NCBI GenBank assembly: GCA_050743265.1
Contig: JBOGEN010000042.1
Span: forward strand, 1 to 18,264
DNA from: JBOGEN01 sp050743265
GTDB lineage: Bacteria > Actinomycetota > Actinomycetes > JBOGEN01
DNA length: 18,264 nt
Direction of reading: 5' to 3'
Shown: positions 6,996-13,873 of the stretch, one piece after another
Numbering within the stretch: the stretch's first letter is position 1
How the letters are laid out: the number at the start of each line of letters is the position of its first letter
Program-made: the position numbers and the translations under genes
The notes under the pieces: generated by a model
Told to the model about the DNA's origin: nothing
The model's database searches: none
What the model saw: the letters and a program-made list of their open reading frames with translations, nothing else

Positions 6996-7895
6996 TCACT
7001 TCCGCTGGCCGGAATCGGCTGGCGGCTCGGCGCGAGGCGGCTCGGCGCGAGGCGGCTCGACCCGGGGCGGCTCGACGCGCCCAGGCCGGCGGGGCTGGAC
7101 CCGCGGGAACGTGTGCACGAGCCCGGGGTACGGGTCGTCCGCGGTCTCGGCCAGCCGCCGCTCCAGCCCGGCCGTGGCCGCCCGCAGCGCGGGCACCAGC
7201 CGGTCCACGTCGGCCCGCACGCTGTGCACGACGAGCCCGAGCGCTGCGACCGCGACCCCGTGCTCCCGGACCGGCATCGCCACCGAGCACGAGCCCAGCG
7301 TCATCTCCTCCAGGGTCACCGCGTACCCGCGCTCGCGCACCTCGGCGAGGTCCCGGGCGAGCCGGCCCGGCTCCACCAGCGTGTACGGCGTGGGCCGCTC
7401 CAGCGGCCTGTCGACGTACGCGGCGAGGAAGTCGGCCGGGCCGTACGCGAGCAGCGCCTTGCCCACCCCGGTCGCGTGCATGGGCAGCCGGCTCCCCGTC
7501 CGCGAGATGATCGGCACCGCCCGGTGCCCGGTGAGCTTCTCCAGGTACAGGGCCTCGAACCCGACGCGGACGGCCACGTGCACGTTCTCCCGCGTCGCCT
7601 CGTACAGGTCCTGCATGAACGGCACCGCGAGCTCGCGCATCCGGGCGTACGCGGGCCAGAGCATGCCGATCTCCCAGAGACGACGCCCCACCTGGTACGC
7701 ACCGTCCGCGTCCCGCTCGACCGCCCCCCAGGACTCCAGCTCGGCGACCAGCCGGTGCGCGGTGGCGAGCGGCAGCCCGGCCCGCCGGGCCAGCTCAGAC
7801 AGCGACAGGCTCGGGTGGCCGAGGTCGAACGCCGCCAGCACAGCCAACGCGCGCCCGGTCACCGACCGGCCCGGCTCGCGGCTGTTGCCCGCCAT
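6996..7895 (-). CDS. IclR-family transcriptional regulator, probable regulator of the aromatic genes (PcaR/PobR type)
   Basis: The 299-aa DNA-binding regulator has an N-terminal winged helix-turn-helix (about 11-70; recognition region SLSELARRAGLPLATAHRLV at 31-50). An IclR effector-binding domain spans about 85-250, with the typical PMHATGVGKALLA core (138-150). IclR proteins such as PcaR, PcaU and PobR commonly control protocatechuate and 4-hydroxybenzoate genes, and this one sits between pcaC and the permease. ATG 7895 follows GGAGGAGAGG at five bases. Its C-terminal tail (about 255-299) is unusual: proline-rich, with four R-[VA]-E-P-P units encoded by a 15-bp tandem repeat. The last codons overlap one copy of the shared candidate operator. 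Two near-identical direct repeats lie upstream and may mediate autoregulation. The effector, and activator versus repressor function, cannot be read from sequence. Confidence 0.92.
   Translation of the reverse strand: MAGNSREPGRSVTGRALAVLAAFDLGHPSLSLSELARRAGLPLATAHRLVAELESWGAVERDADGAYQVGRRLWEIGMLWPAYARMRELAVPFMQDLYEATRENVHVAVRVGFEALYLEKLTGHRAVPIISRTGSRLPMHATGVGKALLAYGPADFLAAYVDRPLERPTPYTLVEPGRLARDLAEVRERGYAVTLEEMTLGSCSVAMPVREHGVAVAALGLVVHSVRADVDRLVPALRAATAGLERRLAETADDPYPGLVHTFPRVQPRRPGRVEPPRVEPPRAEPPRAEPPADSGQRK
7000..7014 (-). promoter_or_regulatory. candidate operator upstream of the MFS permease
   Basis: The minus-strand sequence TTCCGGCCAGCGGAA matches the pobA site at 12 of 15 positions and the pcaI site at 13 of 15. 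It is nearly palindromic (TTCCG, 5 nt, CGGAA on the plus strand). It lies 92 bp before the permease ATG. It overlaps the final codons of the IclR gene, so part of the match could reflect coding sequence. Confidence 0.4.
7023..7082. repeat. four-copy 15-bp tandem repeat in the 3' end of the IclR gene
   Basis: Units start at 7023, 7038, 7053 and 7068. The first two are identical (CGGCTCGGCGCGAGG) and the last two share the CGGCTCG core. On the coding strand each adds the pentapeptide PR[AV]EP, giving a charged, proline-rich tail. The period is a multiple of three, so copy number can change without a frameshift. Confidence 0.85.
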
Positions 7896-7942
7896 CCCGA
7901 CCTCTCCTCCGCCCCCCGCGCGACTGCCTCCTCGGCGACTGC

Positions 7943-7994
7943 GTCCCCGCGACTCACGACGCTACGCGGGCGCGGCGCCGGTCCCCGACTCACG
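7943..7994. repeat. direct repeats in the IclR promoter region
   Basis: GTCCCCGCGACTCACG (7943-7958) and GTCCCCGACTCACG (7981-7994) differ by a 2-bp insertion and share CGACTCACG at a 36-bp interval. They flank a minus-strand TANNNT-like box (TAGCGT, 7964-7959). They fill most of the 105-bp gap between pcaC and the IclR gene and could be an autoregulatory site. No good -35 was found. Confidence 0.35.
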
Positions 7995-8000
7995 GTCGGC

Positions 8001-8405
8001 TCAGCCGCGCTGGCCGTCCGGCGGGTCGACCTCGCCGAGCTGCTGCAGCGTCTCCTGGGCGATGGCGAACGCCCGGTTCGCGACCGGCACCCCGGCGTAG
8101 AGGCCGGCCTGCAGCAGCACCTGGCCGATCTCGTCCGGCGTCACGCCGATGCGGACTGCCGCGCGGACGTGCATGGCGAGCTCGCCGTCGTGCCCGAGCG
8201 CGGCCATGAGCGCGAGGGTGACGCAGGAGCGGGTCCGGCGGTCCAGGCCGGGCCTTGCCCAGATGTCCCCCCACGCGTACCGGGTGATGAGATCCTGGAA
8301 GTCGGCAGTGAAGGGGGTCGTCCTGGCGATCGCCGCGTCGACGTGCGCGTCGCCGAGGACCTCGCGCCGGACGCGCATCCCCTCGGTGTGGCGGGGGTCG
8401 GGCAT
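8001..8405 (-). CDS. pcaC: 4-carboxymuconolactone decarboxylase (stand-alone)
   Basis: The 134-aa cytoplasmic protein of the AhpD-like fold decarboxylates gamma-carboxymuconolactone to beta-ketoadipate enol-lactone. The family pattern is clear: FQDLITRYAWGDIWARPGLD (36-55), TRSCVTLALMAALGHDGELA (58-77), then His79 and Arg81, and QAGLYAGVPVANRAF (99-113). Glu75 and His79 lie where the family keeps its active-site residues. Its length equals that of single-domain PcaC proteins, whereas many actinobacteria have it fused behind PcaD as PcaL; no PcaD domain is present here. ATG 8405 is preceded by GGAAGG at five bases. It is separated from pcaB by the oppositely oriented secreted-protein gene, so it must have its own promoter in 8406-8597 or depend on long read-through. 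The IclR gene follows 105 bp downstream. Confidence 0.93.
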   Translation of the reverse strand: MPDPRHTEGMRVRREVLGDAHVDAAIARTTPFTADFQDLITRYAWGDIWARPGLDRRTRSCVTLALMAALGHDGELAMHVRAAVRIGVTPDEIGQVLLQAGLYAGVPVANRAFAIAQETLQQLGEVDPPDGQRG

Positions 8406-8597
8406 GGGGGCCTTCCGGGTCAGGGGGCGGATGAGGGGACGGCGTCAGCGGGCCCGGTCGGAGGAGACGGGGTCAGGGTGCGTGGTGGGCGAGGAGTGGG
8501 GCCGTACGCGGTGACAACCGCGCGCGCGGCACACGCGTCCACTCTGTGCATGCCGGCGCCGGGAGGTCCGGCGGCGAGCATCTCCAGGGGAGGGGAC

Positions 8598-9143
8598 ATG
8601 CGTACAGCCATGAGGACGTCCGTGGCGGCCGTGCTGGTCGCGGCCGGGACGTTCGCCGTGCAGACACCGGCGTCGGCGGACTCGGTGTGGTTCGCCGACC
8701 GCAGGGGCGACATCCTCGCGAGCAACGACATCGAGCAGGTACGGGTCGACAACGGGTCCCGTGAGGGCACGGAGGTCAAGGTCGTCGTGCAGCTCCGCAA
8801 CCTGCGGTTCGACCACGTCGACGTGTACGTCAACACCGACGCGAACGACCCCGGTCCGGAGTACCGCGCGGGCGGGACGGCGGACAGCGACGACCTGACC
8901 CTGCACGCCGTGGAGCGCTGGTCCAGCGAGGGCACGCTCGTCGACTGCCCCGGCCTGCGCGTGGCCATGGACACCGACGACCCCTCGGAGCGGGCGCGGT
9001 TCCGCCTGCCCCGGACGTGCCTGGACGAGCCGGGCGCCGTCCGGGTCGCGGCCCACAGCAGCCGGCTGACGAGCAACGGCTCGCAGAACGACTGGGCCCC
9101 GAGCTACCGGCACTACTACCCGTGGGTCTCGCTCAGCAGCTGA
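8598..9143 (+). CDS. small secreted protein of unknown function
   Basis: The 181-aa product begins with a clear Sec signal peptide: charged start, a hydrophobic stretch at about 8-20 and a likely cleavage site after ASA at residue 27. The mature chain of about 154 residues is acidic, rich in beta-type alternation (VKVVVQLRNLRFDHVDVYV, 60-78), and has exactly two cysteines (117 and 141) that could form a disulfide. I do not recognise a named domain, though it resembles small exported beta-sandwich hypothetical proteins of actinobacteria. ATG 8598 follows AGGGGAGGGG at two bases; ATG 8610 is an alternative. It points against the surrounding pca genes, divergent from pcaC across 192 bp and convergent with pcaB across 41 bp, in the place where pcaD would be expected. 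No enzymatic motif is visible. Confidence 0.85.
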   Translation: MRTAMRTSVAAVLVAAGTFAVQTPASADSVWFADRRGDILASNDIEQVRVDNGSREGTEVKVVVQLRNLRFDHVDVYVNTDANDPGPEYRAGGTADSDDLTLHAVERWSSEGTLVDCPGLRVAMDTDDPSERARFRLPRTCLDEPGAVRVAAHSSRLTSNGSQNDWAPSYRHYYPWVSLSS

Positions 9144-9153
9144 GCCGCACCCT

Positions 9154-9206
9154 CCGCCGGCAGGCACCGCCTCGACGTCGCACATCACGGCGTCGCCTGC
9201 CGGTGG
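9154..9206. terminator. candidate hairpin between the secreted-protein gene and pcaB
   Basis: CCGCCGGCAGGC (9154-9165) pairs with GCCTGCCGGTGG (9195-9206): 12 bp with one G-T wobble and a 29-nt loop. It spans the 41-bp convergent gap and the last codons of pcaB. It could stop transcription from both sides. The long loop makes it less certain than the other hairpins. Confidence 0.35.
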
Positions 9207-10585
9207 GCGGCCAGCGCGCGGTCGACGAACTGCCCGGCCGAGCCGAGCGCGGCGGACGGGTCGAGGACACGGTCGATGTCGTCGTCGCGCAGGTGCGCCG
9301 TGACTGCGGGGTCGGCGCGCAGCACGTCCGCGAGCGGCCGGTCCTCCTCCACCGCCGTCCGGCACGCCGTCTGCACGGCATCGTGCGCGGCAAGCCGCCC
9401 GAGCGCCGGCGCGAGGGCCGTGGTGACCTGCTCGGCGAGCAGCAGTCCGCCGGTCAGGTCGAGGTTCGCGCGCATCCGTGCGGGGTGGGCCGCCATCCCG
9501 TCGAGTGACGCGCGCAGGTGCCCGGCCGCGCCCCCCGCCGCGCGTAGCAGGTCGGTGAGCGGCAGCCACTCGGCGTGCCAGGCGCCTGCGGCGCGCTGGT
9601 GCTCCTGAGGCATGGCGGCGAGCAGGGACGCGACGAGGCCGGGGGCACGCTGGGCGCATCCGCGGGCCATCACCGCCCCGACCGGGTTGCGCTTGTGCGG
9701 CATCGTCGAGGACCCCCCACGCCCGCCGCCGGGCGCCTCGGACACCTCCCCGACCTCGGTCGAGGCGAGCAGGGTCAGGTCGAGCGCGACACCCCCGGCG
9801 GCTCCGGCCGCCACCCCGAGTGCGGACGCGAGCTCCCCGACCCGTACCCGGTCGGTGTGCCACGGCAGGACGGGCTCGGCCAGGCCGAGGGCGTCCGCGA
9901 GGTACGCCGCCACGCTGACGCCGTGCTCGCCGAGGGACGCGAGCGTGCCCGCCGCGCCGCCGAACGAGACCGCGAGCCGGGTGCGCCGGACCTCGGAGAG
10001 GCGCTGCCGTGCGTCGTCCAGGCTGACCAGCCACCCCGCGGCGACACGGCCGAACGTCGTCGGCATCGCCTGCTGCAGGAGCGTCCGCCCGACCAGCACG
10101 GTGTCCCGGTGCCCGGCGGCCAGGCCGGCGCACAGGTCGGCGGCGGCGGCGAGGTCGTCGAGCAGCGGTCCCGTGGCCCGGCGTACGACGAGCATGGCCG
10201 CGGTGTCGAGCACGTCCTGGCTCGTCGCCCCGCGGTGCACGGTGCCCGCCGCCTCGCCGGGCACCGCCTCGGTCAGGGAACGCACGAGGGGCACCACCGG
10301 GTTGCCGGACGCCGTGGCCGCACGCCCCAGCGCATCGGGGTCGAAGCGGTCGGCGCGGCAGGCCTCCTCGACGGCCTTGGCCGCCTCCTCGGGCACGAGG
10401 CCCACCTGCGCGAGGGACGCGGCGAGAGCCGCCTCCACGTCCAACATCGCCTGCAGCCACGCCACGTCGGAGGTGGCCGCATCCACTGCCGCGGATCCGG
10501 ACACCGGGCCGAACAGCCCGCGGCCCTCGTCGGGGCGCGGCTGCGACGGCTCCGTCGGGTCAGACGGCAAGGAAGGCGGTCTCAT
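9185..10585 (-). CDS. pcaB: 3-carboxy-cis,cis-muconate cycloisomerase
   Basis: This cytoplasmic enzyme of the fumarase/argininosuccinate lyase superfamily converts 3-carboxy-cis,cis-muconate to gamma-carboxymuconolactone. The 466-aa protein shows the superfamily's three conserved regions: HRGATSQD (117-124), the FGGAAGTLASLG stretch (208-219) and the signature GGSSTMPHKRNP (290-301). The C-terminal LAEQVTTALAPALGR-type helix is also typical of PcaB. ATG 10585 overlaps the end of pcaG by 26 bases, suggesting translational coupling; a TTG at 10609 is less likely. Its ribosome site is weak (GCAGGG, five bases upstream), which fits coupling. It is the last gene of the pcaIJHGB operon and faces the secreted-protein gene. 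Confidence 0.95.
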   Translation of the reverse strand: MRPPSLPSDPTEPSQPRPDEGRGLFGPVSGSAAVDAATSDVAWLQAMLDVEAALAASLAQVGLVPEEAAKAVEEACRADRFDPDALGRAATASGNPVVPLVRSLTEAVPGEAAGTVHRGATSQDVLDTAAMLVVRRATGPLLDDLAAAADLCAGLAAGHRDTVLVGRTLLQQAMPTTFGRVAAGWLVSLDDARQRLSEVRRTRLAVSFGGAAGTLASLGEHGVSVAAYLADALGLAEPVLPWHTDRVRVGELASALGVAAGAAGGVALDLTLLASTEVGEVSEAPGGGRGGSSTMPHKRNPVGAVMARGCAQRAPGLVASLLAAMPQEHQRAAGAWHAEWLPLTDLLRAAGGAAGHLRASLDGMAAHPARMRANLDLTGGLLLAEQVTTALAPALGRLAAHDAVQTACRTAVEEDRPLADVLRADPAVTAHLRDDDIDRVLDPSAALGSAGQFVDRALAAHRQATP

Positions 10586-11165
10586 GCTCGCCCTGCAGGT
10601 GGACGTCAAAGCGCAGCCCGCCCGGCTCAGCGACGGCCACCAGGGTGGCCCACGCCGCGTCGTCCTGCAGGGACGCGAGCACCGGGTCGGACGCGTTCGC
10701 CTCGGCCTCGTCCGGGAAGTACACCCGGGTCACCACGCGGTCGAGCAGCCCGCGCGCGAAGACGGAGACGGCGATGTGCGGCGCCTGTGGCACGCCACCC
10801 GGCCCCGGCACCCGCCCAGGCTTGACGGTGACGATGCGGTACCGCCCCTCGGGGTCGGTCGGGCAGCGCCCGAACGCGCGGAACCCCGGACGCGCCTGCG
10901 CCCCGCCGGCGTCCTCCGGGTGCGCGTACCGTCCCTCGGGGTCCGCCTGCCACGTCTCGACCAGCGCGTCGGGCACCGGCACGCCGGCGCCGTCGAACAC
11001 CCGCCCGGTGAGGACGACGGCGTCGGGGTGCTCCTCGGCGACCACCCACGGGCCGTCCGGCCAGGGCAGGGCGTGGGAGAAGAACGGCCCGATGGTCTGC
11101 GAGGGCGTCGGGGCGAGACGGGTGGGCTGACCGGCGGACCCGGGTCCGGCGGCGGCGCTAGTCAT
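10560..11165 (-). CDS. pcaG: protocatechuate 3,4-dioxygenase alpha subunit
   Basis: PcaG pairs with PcaH to form the iron(III) intradiol dioxygenase that opens protocatechuate between its two hydroxyls. The 201-aa product starts its conserved part with TPSQTIGPFFSHALPW, the alpha-subunit hallmark. It continues with VPVPDALVETWQADPEGRYAHP, FGRCPTDPEGRYRIVTVKPG and QAPHIAVSVFARGLL. The second iron-ligand Tyr and the HxH pair seen in the beta subunit are absent here, as expected for an alpha subunit. ATG 11165 overlaps the pcaH stop by eight bases and follows GAGGAG at seven bases. The long extension of this frame upstream to 11642 runs over pcaH and is not real. Confidence 0.96.
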   Translation of the reverse strand: MTSAAAGPGSAGQPTRLAPTPSQTIGPFFSHALPWPDGPWVVAEEHPDAVVLTGRVFDGAGVPVPDALVETWQADPEGRYAHPEDAGGAQARPGFRAFGRCPTDPEGRYRIVTVKPGRVPGPGGVPQAPHIAVSVFARGLLDRVVTRVYFPDEAEANASDPVLASLQDDAAWATLVAVAEPGGLRFDVHLQGEHETAFLAV

Positions 11166-11895
11166 CGTGCGGCTCCTCGGTCGGCGTCTCGTCCCGGCCA
11201 CGCAGGACGATGTCGAACTGGTACCCCAGCGCCCACTCCGGCATCGTCGTATCGAGGTCGAAGCGGCAGACGAGGCGCTCGCGTGCGGCCGGGTCGGGGA
11301 TCGCGTGGAGCACCGGGTCAAGGCTGAGCAGCGGGTCGCCCGGAAAGTACATCTGGGTGATGAGCCGTTGCGTGAACGCCTGCCCGAACAGCGAGAAGTG
11401 GATGTGGGCGGGACGCCAGGCGTTGTCGTGGTTGCGCCACGGGTACGCGCCGGGCTTGATCGTGGTGAACCGGTAGCGGCCCTCCGCGTCCGTGAGACAC
11501 CGCCCGATCCCGGTGAAGTTCGGGTCGTGCGGCGCCGGGTGCTGGTCGCCGTCGTGCGGGTAGCGGCCGGCCGCGTTGGTCTGCCACACCTCGACCAGCG
11601 TGTGCGGGACGGGGCGTCCGTCGCCGTCGAGCACGCGGCCACCGACGATGATGCGCTCGCCCAGCGGCTCCCCCGCGTGCTGGCGGGTCAGGTCGGCGTC
11701 GTCCGGCCCCACCCGACCCTCGCCGAGCAGCGGCCCCGTCACCTCGGTCAGCGTCTGCGGCATGGCGTTGAGCGGGCGGGACGGTGCCCGGAGCACCGTC
11801 GAGCCGTACGGCGGGTACAGGTACGGCGGGTTCGCGTCGACGTGGTCGCGCCGGTACGGGCGGACCCGTGCGGGACTCGTGGTGGGCTGCACCAT
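11158..11895 (-). CDS. pcaH: protocatechuate 3,4-dioxygenase beta subunit
   Basis: This is the catalytic, iron-binding subunit of protocatechuate 3,4-dioxygenase, 245 aa and of normal length. The four Fe(III) ligands are visible as Tyr112 (GRYPHD), Tyr151 (GAYPWRNH), His164 and His166 (RPAHIHFSLFG). Their spacing of 39, 13 and 2 residues is exactly that of the Pseudomonas enzyme. The N-terminal YRRDHVDANPPYLYPPYGST and PQTLTEVTGP segments are also characteristic. ATG 11895 is preceded by AAAGGA at seven bases. It starts 56 bp after the pcaJ stop and overlaps pcaG. In Streptomyces-type clusters pcaF lies between pcaJ and pcaH; here the gap holds no gene. Confidence 0.97.
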   Translation of the reverse strand: MVQPTTSPARVRPYRRDHVDANPPYLYPPYGSTVLRAPSRPLNAMPQTLTEVTGPLLGEGRVGPDDADLTRQHAGEPLGERIIVGGRVLDGDGRPVPHTLVEVWQTNAAGRYPHDGDQHPAPHDPNFTGIGRCLTDAEGRYRFTTIKPGAYPWRNHDNAWRPAHIHFSLFGQAFTQRLITQMYFPGDPLLSLDPVLHAIPDPAARERLVCRFDLDTTMPEWALGYQFDIVLRGRDETPTEEPHDD

Positions 11896-11951
11896 CGGCT
11901 GGTCCTTTCACGCGGGCGACTGCTCGGCAATCGAGCCACCCGCTCGGTGGT

Positions 11952-12794
11952 CTAGGGGGACGCCGGGGTCTTCTTCGTGGCCTCGAGGGCGCGGAGCACC
12001 TCGAGCTCGGTACCGGTCGGGGGTGCGGTCTCGCTCAGGTCGTCCGCGACCTCGAGGTCCCACCCGGTGGCCGCACGGGCCTGCTGCACGGTGACGCCGG
12101 GGTGCAGGTGGGTCAGCGTGAGGGCACACGTCCGCGGGTCCGGCTCGAGGATGCCGAGGTCGGTGATGACGGTACCGGGGCCGGCGCCGCGCAGCCCGAG
12201 CCGCTCCCTGTCACCCGGGCCCGACCCGTACCCGACGCTCGTCACGAAGTCGACCTTCTCCACGAACGAGCGCGGCGTCTGCCGCACGACGACCACGACC
12301 TCACGGCAGGACGCAGCGATCTCTGGTGCGCCGCCGGCACCGGGAAGGCGCACCTTCGGGTCGTCGTAGCTGCCGCCGATCACCGTCGTGTTGATGTTGC
12401 CGAACCTGTCGATCTGGGCCGCGCCGAGGAAGCCGACGTCCACGCGTCCCGGCTGCAGCCAGTAGTTGAAGACCTCGGGCACGCTCACCACGGCGTCGGC
12501 CGTGTCGGCGAGCACGCCGTCGCCGATCGACAGCGGCAGCCGGCCCGGCTTCGCGCCCAGCGTCCCCGACTCGTAGAGGAGGACGAGGGACGGCGCGTGC
12601 GTCCGGCGGGCGAGGTTGGCCGCGGTGCTCGGCAGGCCGATGCCCACGAAGCAGGTCGACCCGTCCCGGAGGTGGCGCGAGGCGGCGACGCTCATCATCT
12701 CGTCGGACGTGTACGCCTGCTGGGTCTGCGCGTGCTGGGTCCGCGCGTGCTCGGTCTGCGCCGTGGCGGACGTCTCCGTGCTCGCCCGGGTCAC
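11952..12794 (-). CDS. pcaJ: 3-oxoadipate CoA-transferase beta subunit
   Basis: PcaJ and PcaI together move CoA from succinyl-CoA to beta-ketoadipate in the cytoplasm. The 280-aa protein has the family I CoA-transferase beta pattern: GIGLPSTAANLAR (51-63), LYESGTLGAKPGRLPLSIGD with the catalytic-type Glu75, and FNYWLQPGRVDVGFLGAAQID. The form YESGT rather than ESENG is, from memory, usual for actinobacterial CatJ/PcaJ proteins. GTG 12794 overlaps the pcaI stop as GTGA and has GGGAG seven bases upstream. A non-conserved N-terminal extension of about 28 residues contains three pentapeptide repeats (AQTEH, ARTQH, AQTQQ; residues 12-26) encoded by a 15-bp tandem repeat. A later start at Met33 or Met34 would remove it but lacks the overlap. 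Confidence 0.94.
   Translation of the reverse strand: MTRASTETSATAQTEHARTQHAQTQQAYTSDEMMSVAASRHLRDGSTCFVGIGLPSTAANLARRTHAPSLVLLYESGTLGAKPGRLPLSIGDGVLADTADAVVSVPEVFNYWLQPGRVDVGFLGAAQIDRFGNINTTVIGGSYDDPKVRLPGAGGAPEIAASCREVVVVVRQTPRSFVEKVDFVTSVGYGSGPGDRERLGLRGAGPGTVITDLGILEPDPRTCALTLTHLHPGVTVQQARAATGWDLEVADDLSETAPPTGTELEVLRALEATKKTPASP
12717..12761. repeat. three-copy 15-bp tandem repeat at the start of pcaJ
   Basis: Units CTGCTGGGTCTGCGC, GTGCTGGGTCCGCGC and GTGCTCGGTCTGCGC start at 12717, 12732 and 12747. They encode PcaJ residues 12-26, ahead of the conserved domain. The repeat keeps the reading frame, so copy number could vary without loss of the gene. Confidence 0.85.
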
Positions 12795-13627
12795 GGCGTC
12801 GCTCCCGCCGGTGTGGACACCGGCGACTCGAGGACGTGCTCGCGCATCCAGCGGGTGAACACCTCGCGGTCCCGGCTGATCGGGTCCCACCGGGTGTAGA
12901 ACTCGTTGTCACGCTCGGAGTACCCCTGGGCGTACGACGGATGCGCGCCCCCCGGGACGACCGACACCTGGGACACCACCCAGGAGGGCAGCACCACCGC
13001 GCCCGGACGCGGCTCCAGCGCGTCCACGACCTCCTCGACCGTGACGAGGGAGCGCGCCGAGGCCAGCACGGCCTCCTTCTGCACGCCGGTGATGCCCCAC
13101 ATCGCCACGTTGCCTGCGCGGTCGGCCTGCTGGGCGTGGATGATCCCGACGTCCGGGTTGAGCGCAGGGACGGCCGTGAGCCGCTCGCCGGTGAACGGGC
13201 ACGTGACCGGCTTGATGGTGTCGGTGAACTCGGGCAGGTCGGTGCCCGCGTACCCGCGCAGCACCGCGAACGGCAGGCCTGACGCCCCGGCCACGTACCG
13301 GTTGGCCATCCCGGCGTGCGAGTGCTCCTCGATCTCGAGCGGCGCCGGCCACCCCTCCTGGACGGCCTCGCGGAACCGGTGCAGCGACCCGACCCCGGGA
13401 TTGCCGCCCCAGGAGAAGATCATCTTCTCCGCACAGCCCATGCCGATCATCTGGTCGTACAGCAGGTCCGGCGTCATGCGGACCAGGGTCAGCCTGCGCC
13501 GTCGCTGCCGGATGATCTCCTGACCGGCCGCGAACGGGATGAGATGGGTGAAGCCCTCGAGGGCCACCGTGTCCCCGTCGCGGACGAGCGCCTCGACTGC
13601 TTCGCCCAGTGGGACGATCTCGCCCAC
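12791..13627 (-). CDS. pcaI: 3-oxoadipate CoA-transferase alpha subunit
   Basis: The 278-aa alpha subunit of the succinyl-CoA:3-oxoadipate CoA-transferase shows typical family I segments: VRDGDTVALEGFTHLIPFAAG (15-35), LTLVRMTPDLLYDQMIGMGC, SWGGNPGVGSLHRFREAV and EIEEHSHAGMANRY. These match the CatI/PcaI branch rather than acetate or acetoacetate CoA-transferases. GTG 13627 is chosen because AAGGAGG lies seven bases upstream. An ATG slightly further upstream is out of frame, and the long open frame reaching to 14656 runs over the divergent dehydrogenase gene. This is the first gene of the pcaIJHGB operon. Its 246-bp upstream region contains a copy of the shared candidate operator 78 bp before the start. 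Confidence 0.95.
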   Translation of the reverse strand: MGEIVPLGEAVEALVRDGDTVALEGFTHLIPFAAGQEIIRQRRRRLTLVRMTPDLLYDQMIGMGCAEKMIFSWGGNPGVGSLHRFREAVQEGWPAPLEIEEHSHAGMANRYVAGASGLPFAVLRGYAGTDLPEFTDTIKPVTCPFTGERLTAVPALNPDVGIIHAQQADRAGNVAMWGITGVQKEAVLASARSLVTVEEVVDALEPRPGAVVLPSWVVSQVSVVPGGAHPSYAQGYSERDNEFYTRWDPISRDREVFTRWMREHVLESPVSTPAGATP

Positions 13628-13705
13628 GCCCGGACCTCCTTGCGCTTCATGGCTCCCGACCGGGACGACTCTGGACGAGATCAGCACATCCGCAGGGCAG
13701 GCTGC

Positions 13706-13720
13706 TTCCGCTGGGCGAAA
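13706..13720 (-). promoter_or_regulatory. candidate operator upstream of the pcaIJHGB operon
   Basis: The minus-strand sequence TTTCGCCCAGCGGAA lies 78 bp before the pcaI GTG, in the pcaI/zwf-like divergent region. It matches the permease site at 13 and the pobA site at 12 of 15 positions. A plain inverted repeat, GCTGGG-N6-CCCAGC (13710-13727), overlaps it. The rest of the 246-bp region shows no convincing -10/-35 pair in either direction. Confidence 0.45.
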
Positions 13721-13873
13721 TCCCAGCCGAGGTCGGGCGACTTCACCCGGTTCAGAGGATTCCGCCGCCCGGTCATCCGCGACAGAGTGCCTGCACGGGG
13801 CAGAGGCTCGGCAGGGGTCATCGCGGGCTGGCCGACGGCAGAGGGCCGGCGTGCGCGCCGGGAGGGAGTCGGC

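Noticed and set aside
5465..7510. 681-codon open frame on the plus strand
   Set aside because: It runs antisense across the permease and IclR genes, its translation is Arg/Gly/Pro/Ala-rich low complexity, and it has no recognisable domain. It is a GC-bias shadow.
8445..10460. 671-codon open frame on the minus strand across pcaB and the secreted-protein gene
   Set aside because: It is out of frame with pcaB and antisense to the secreted gene, with Arg/Gly-rich composition and no motif.
13760..13774. Partial second motif copy (11/15) between pcaI and the zwf-like gene
   Set aside because: Matches of 11/15 also occur inside coding sequence, for example within pcaI near 13360-13374, so this is background level.
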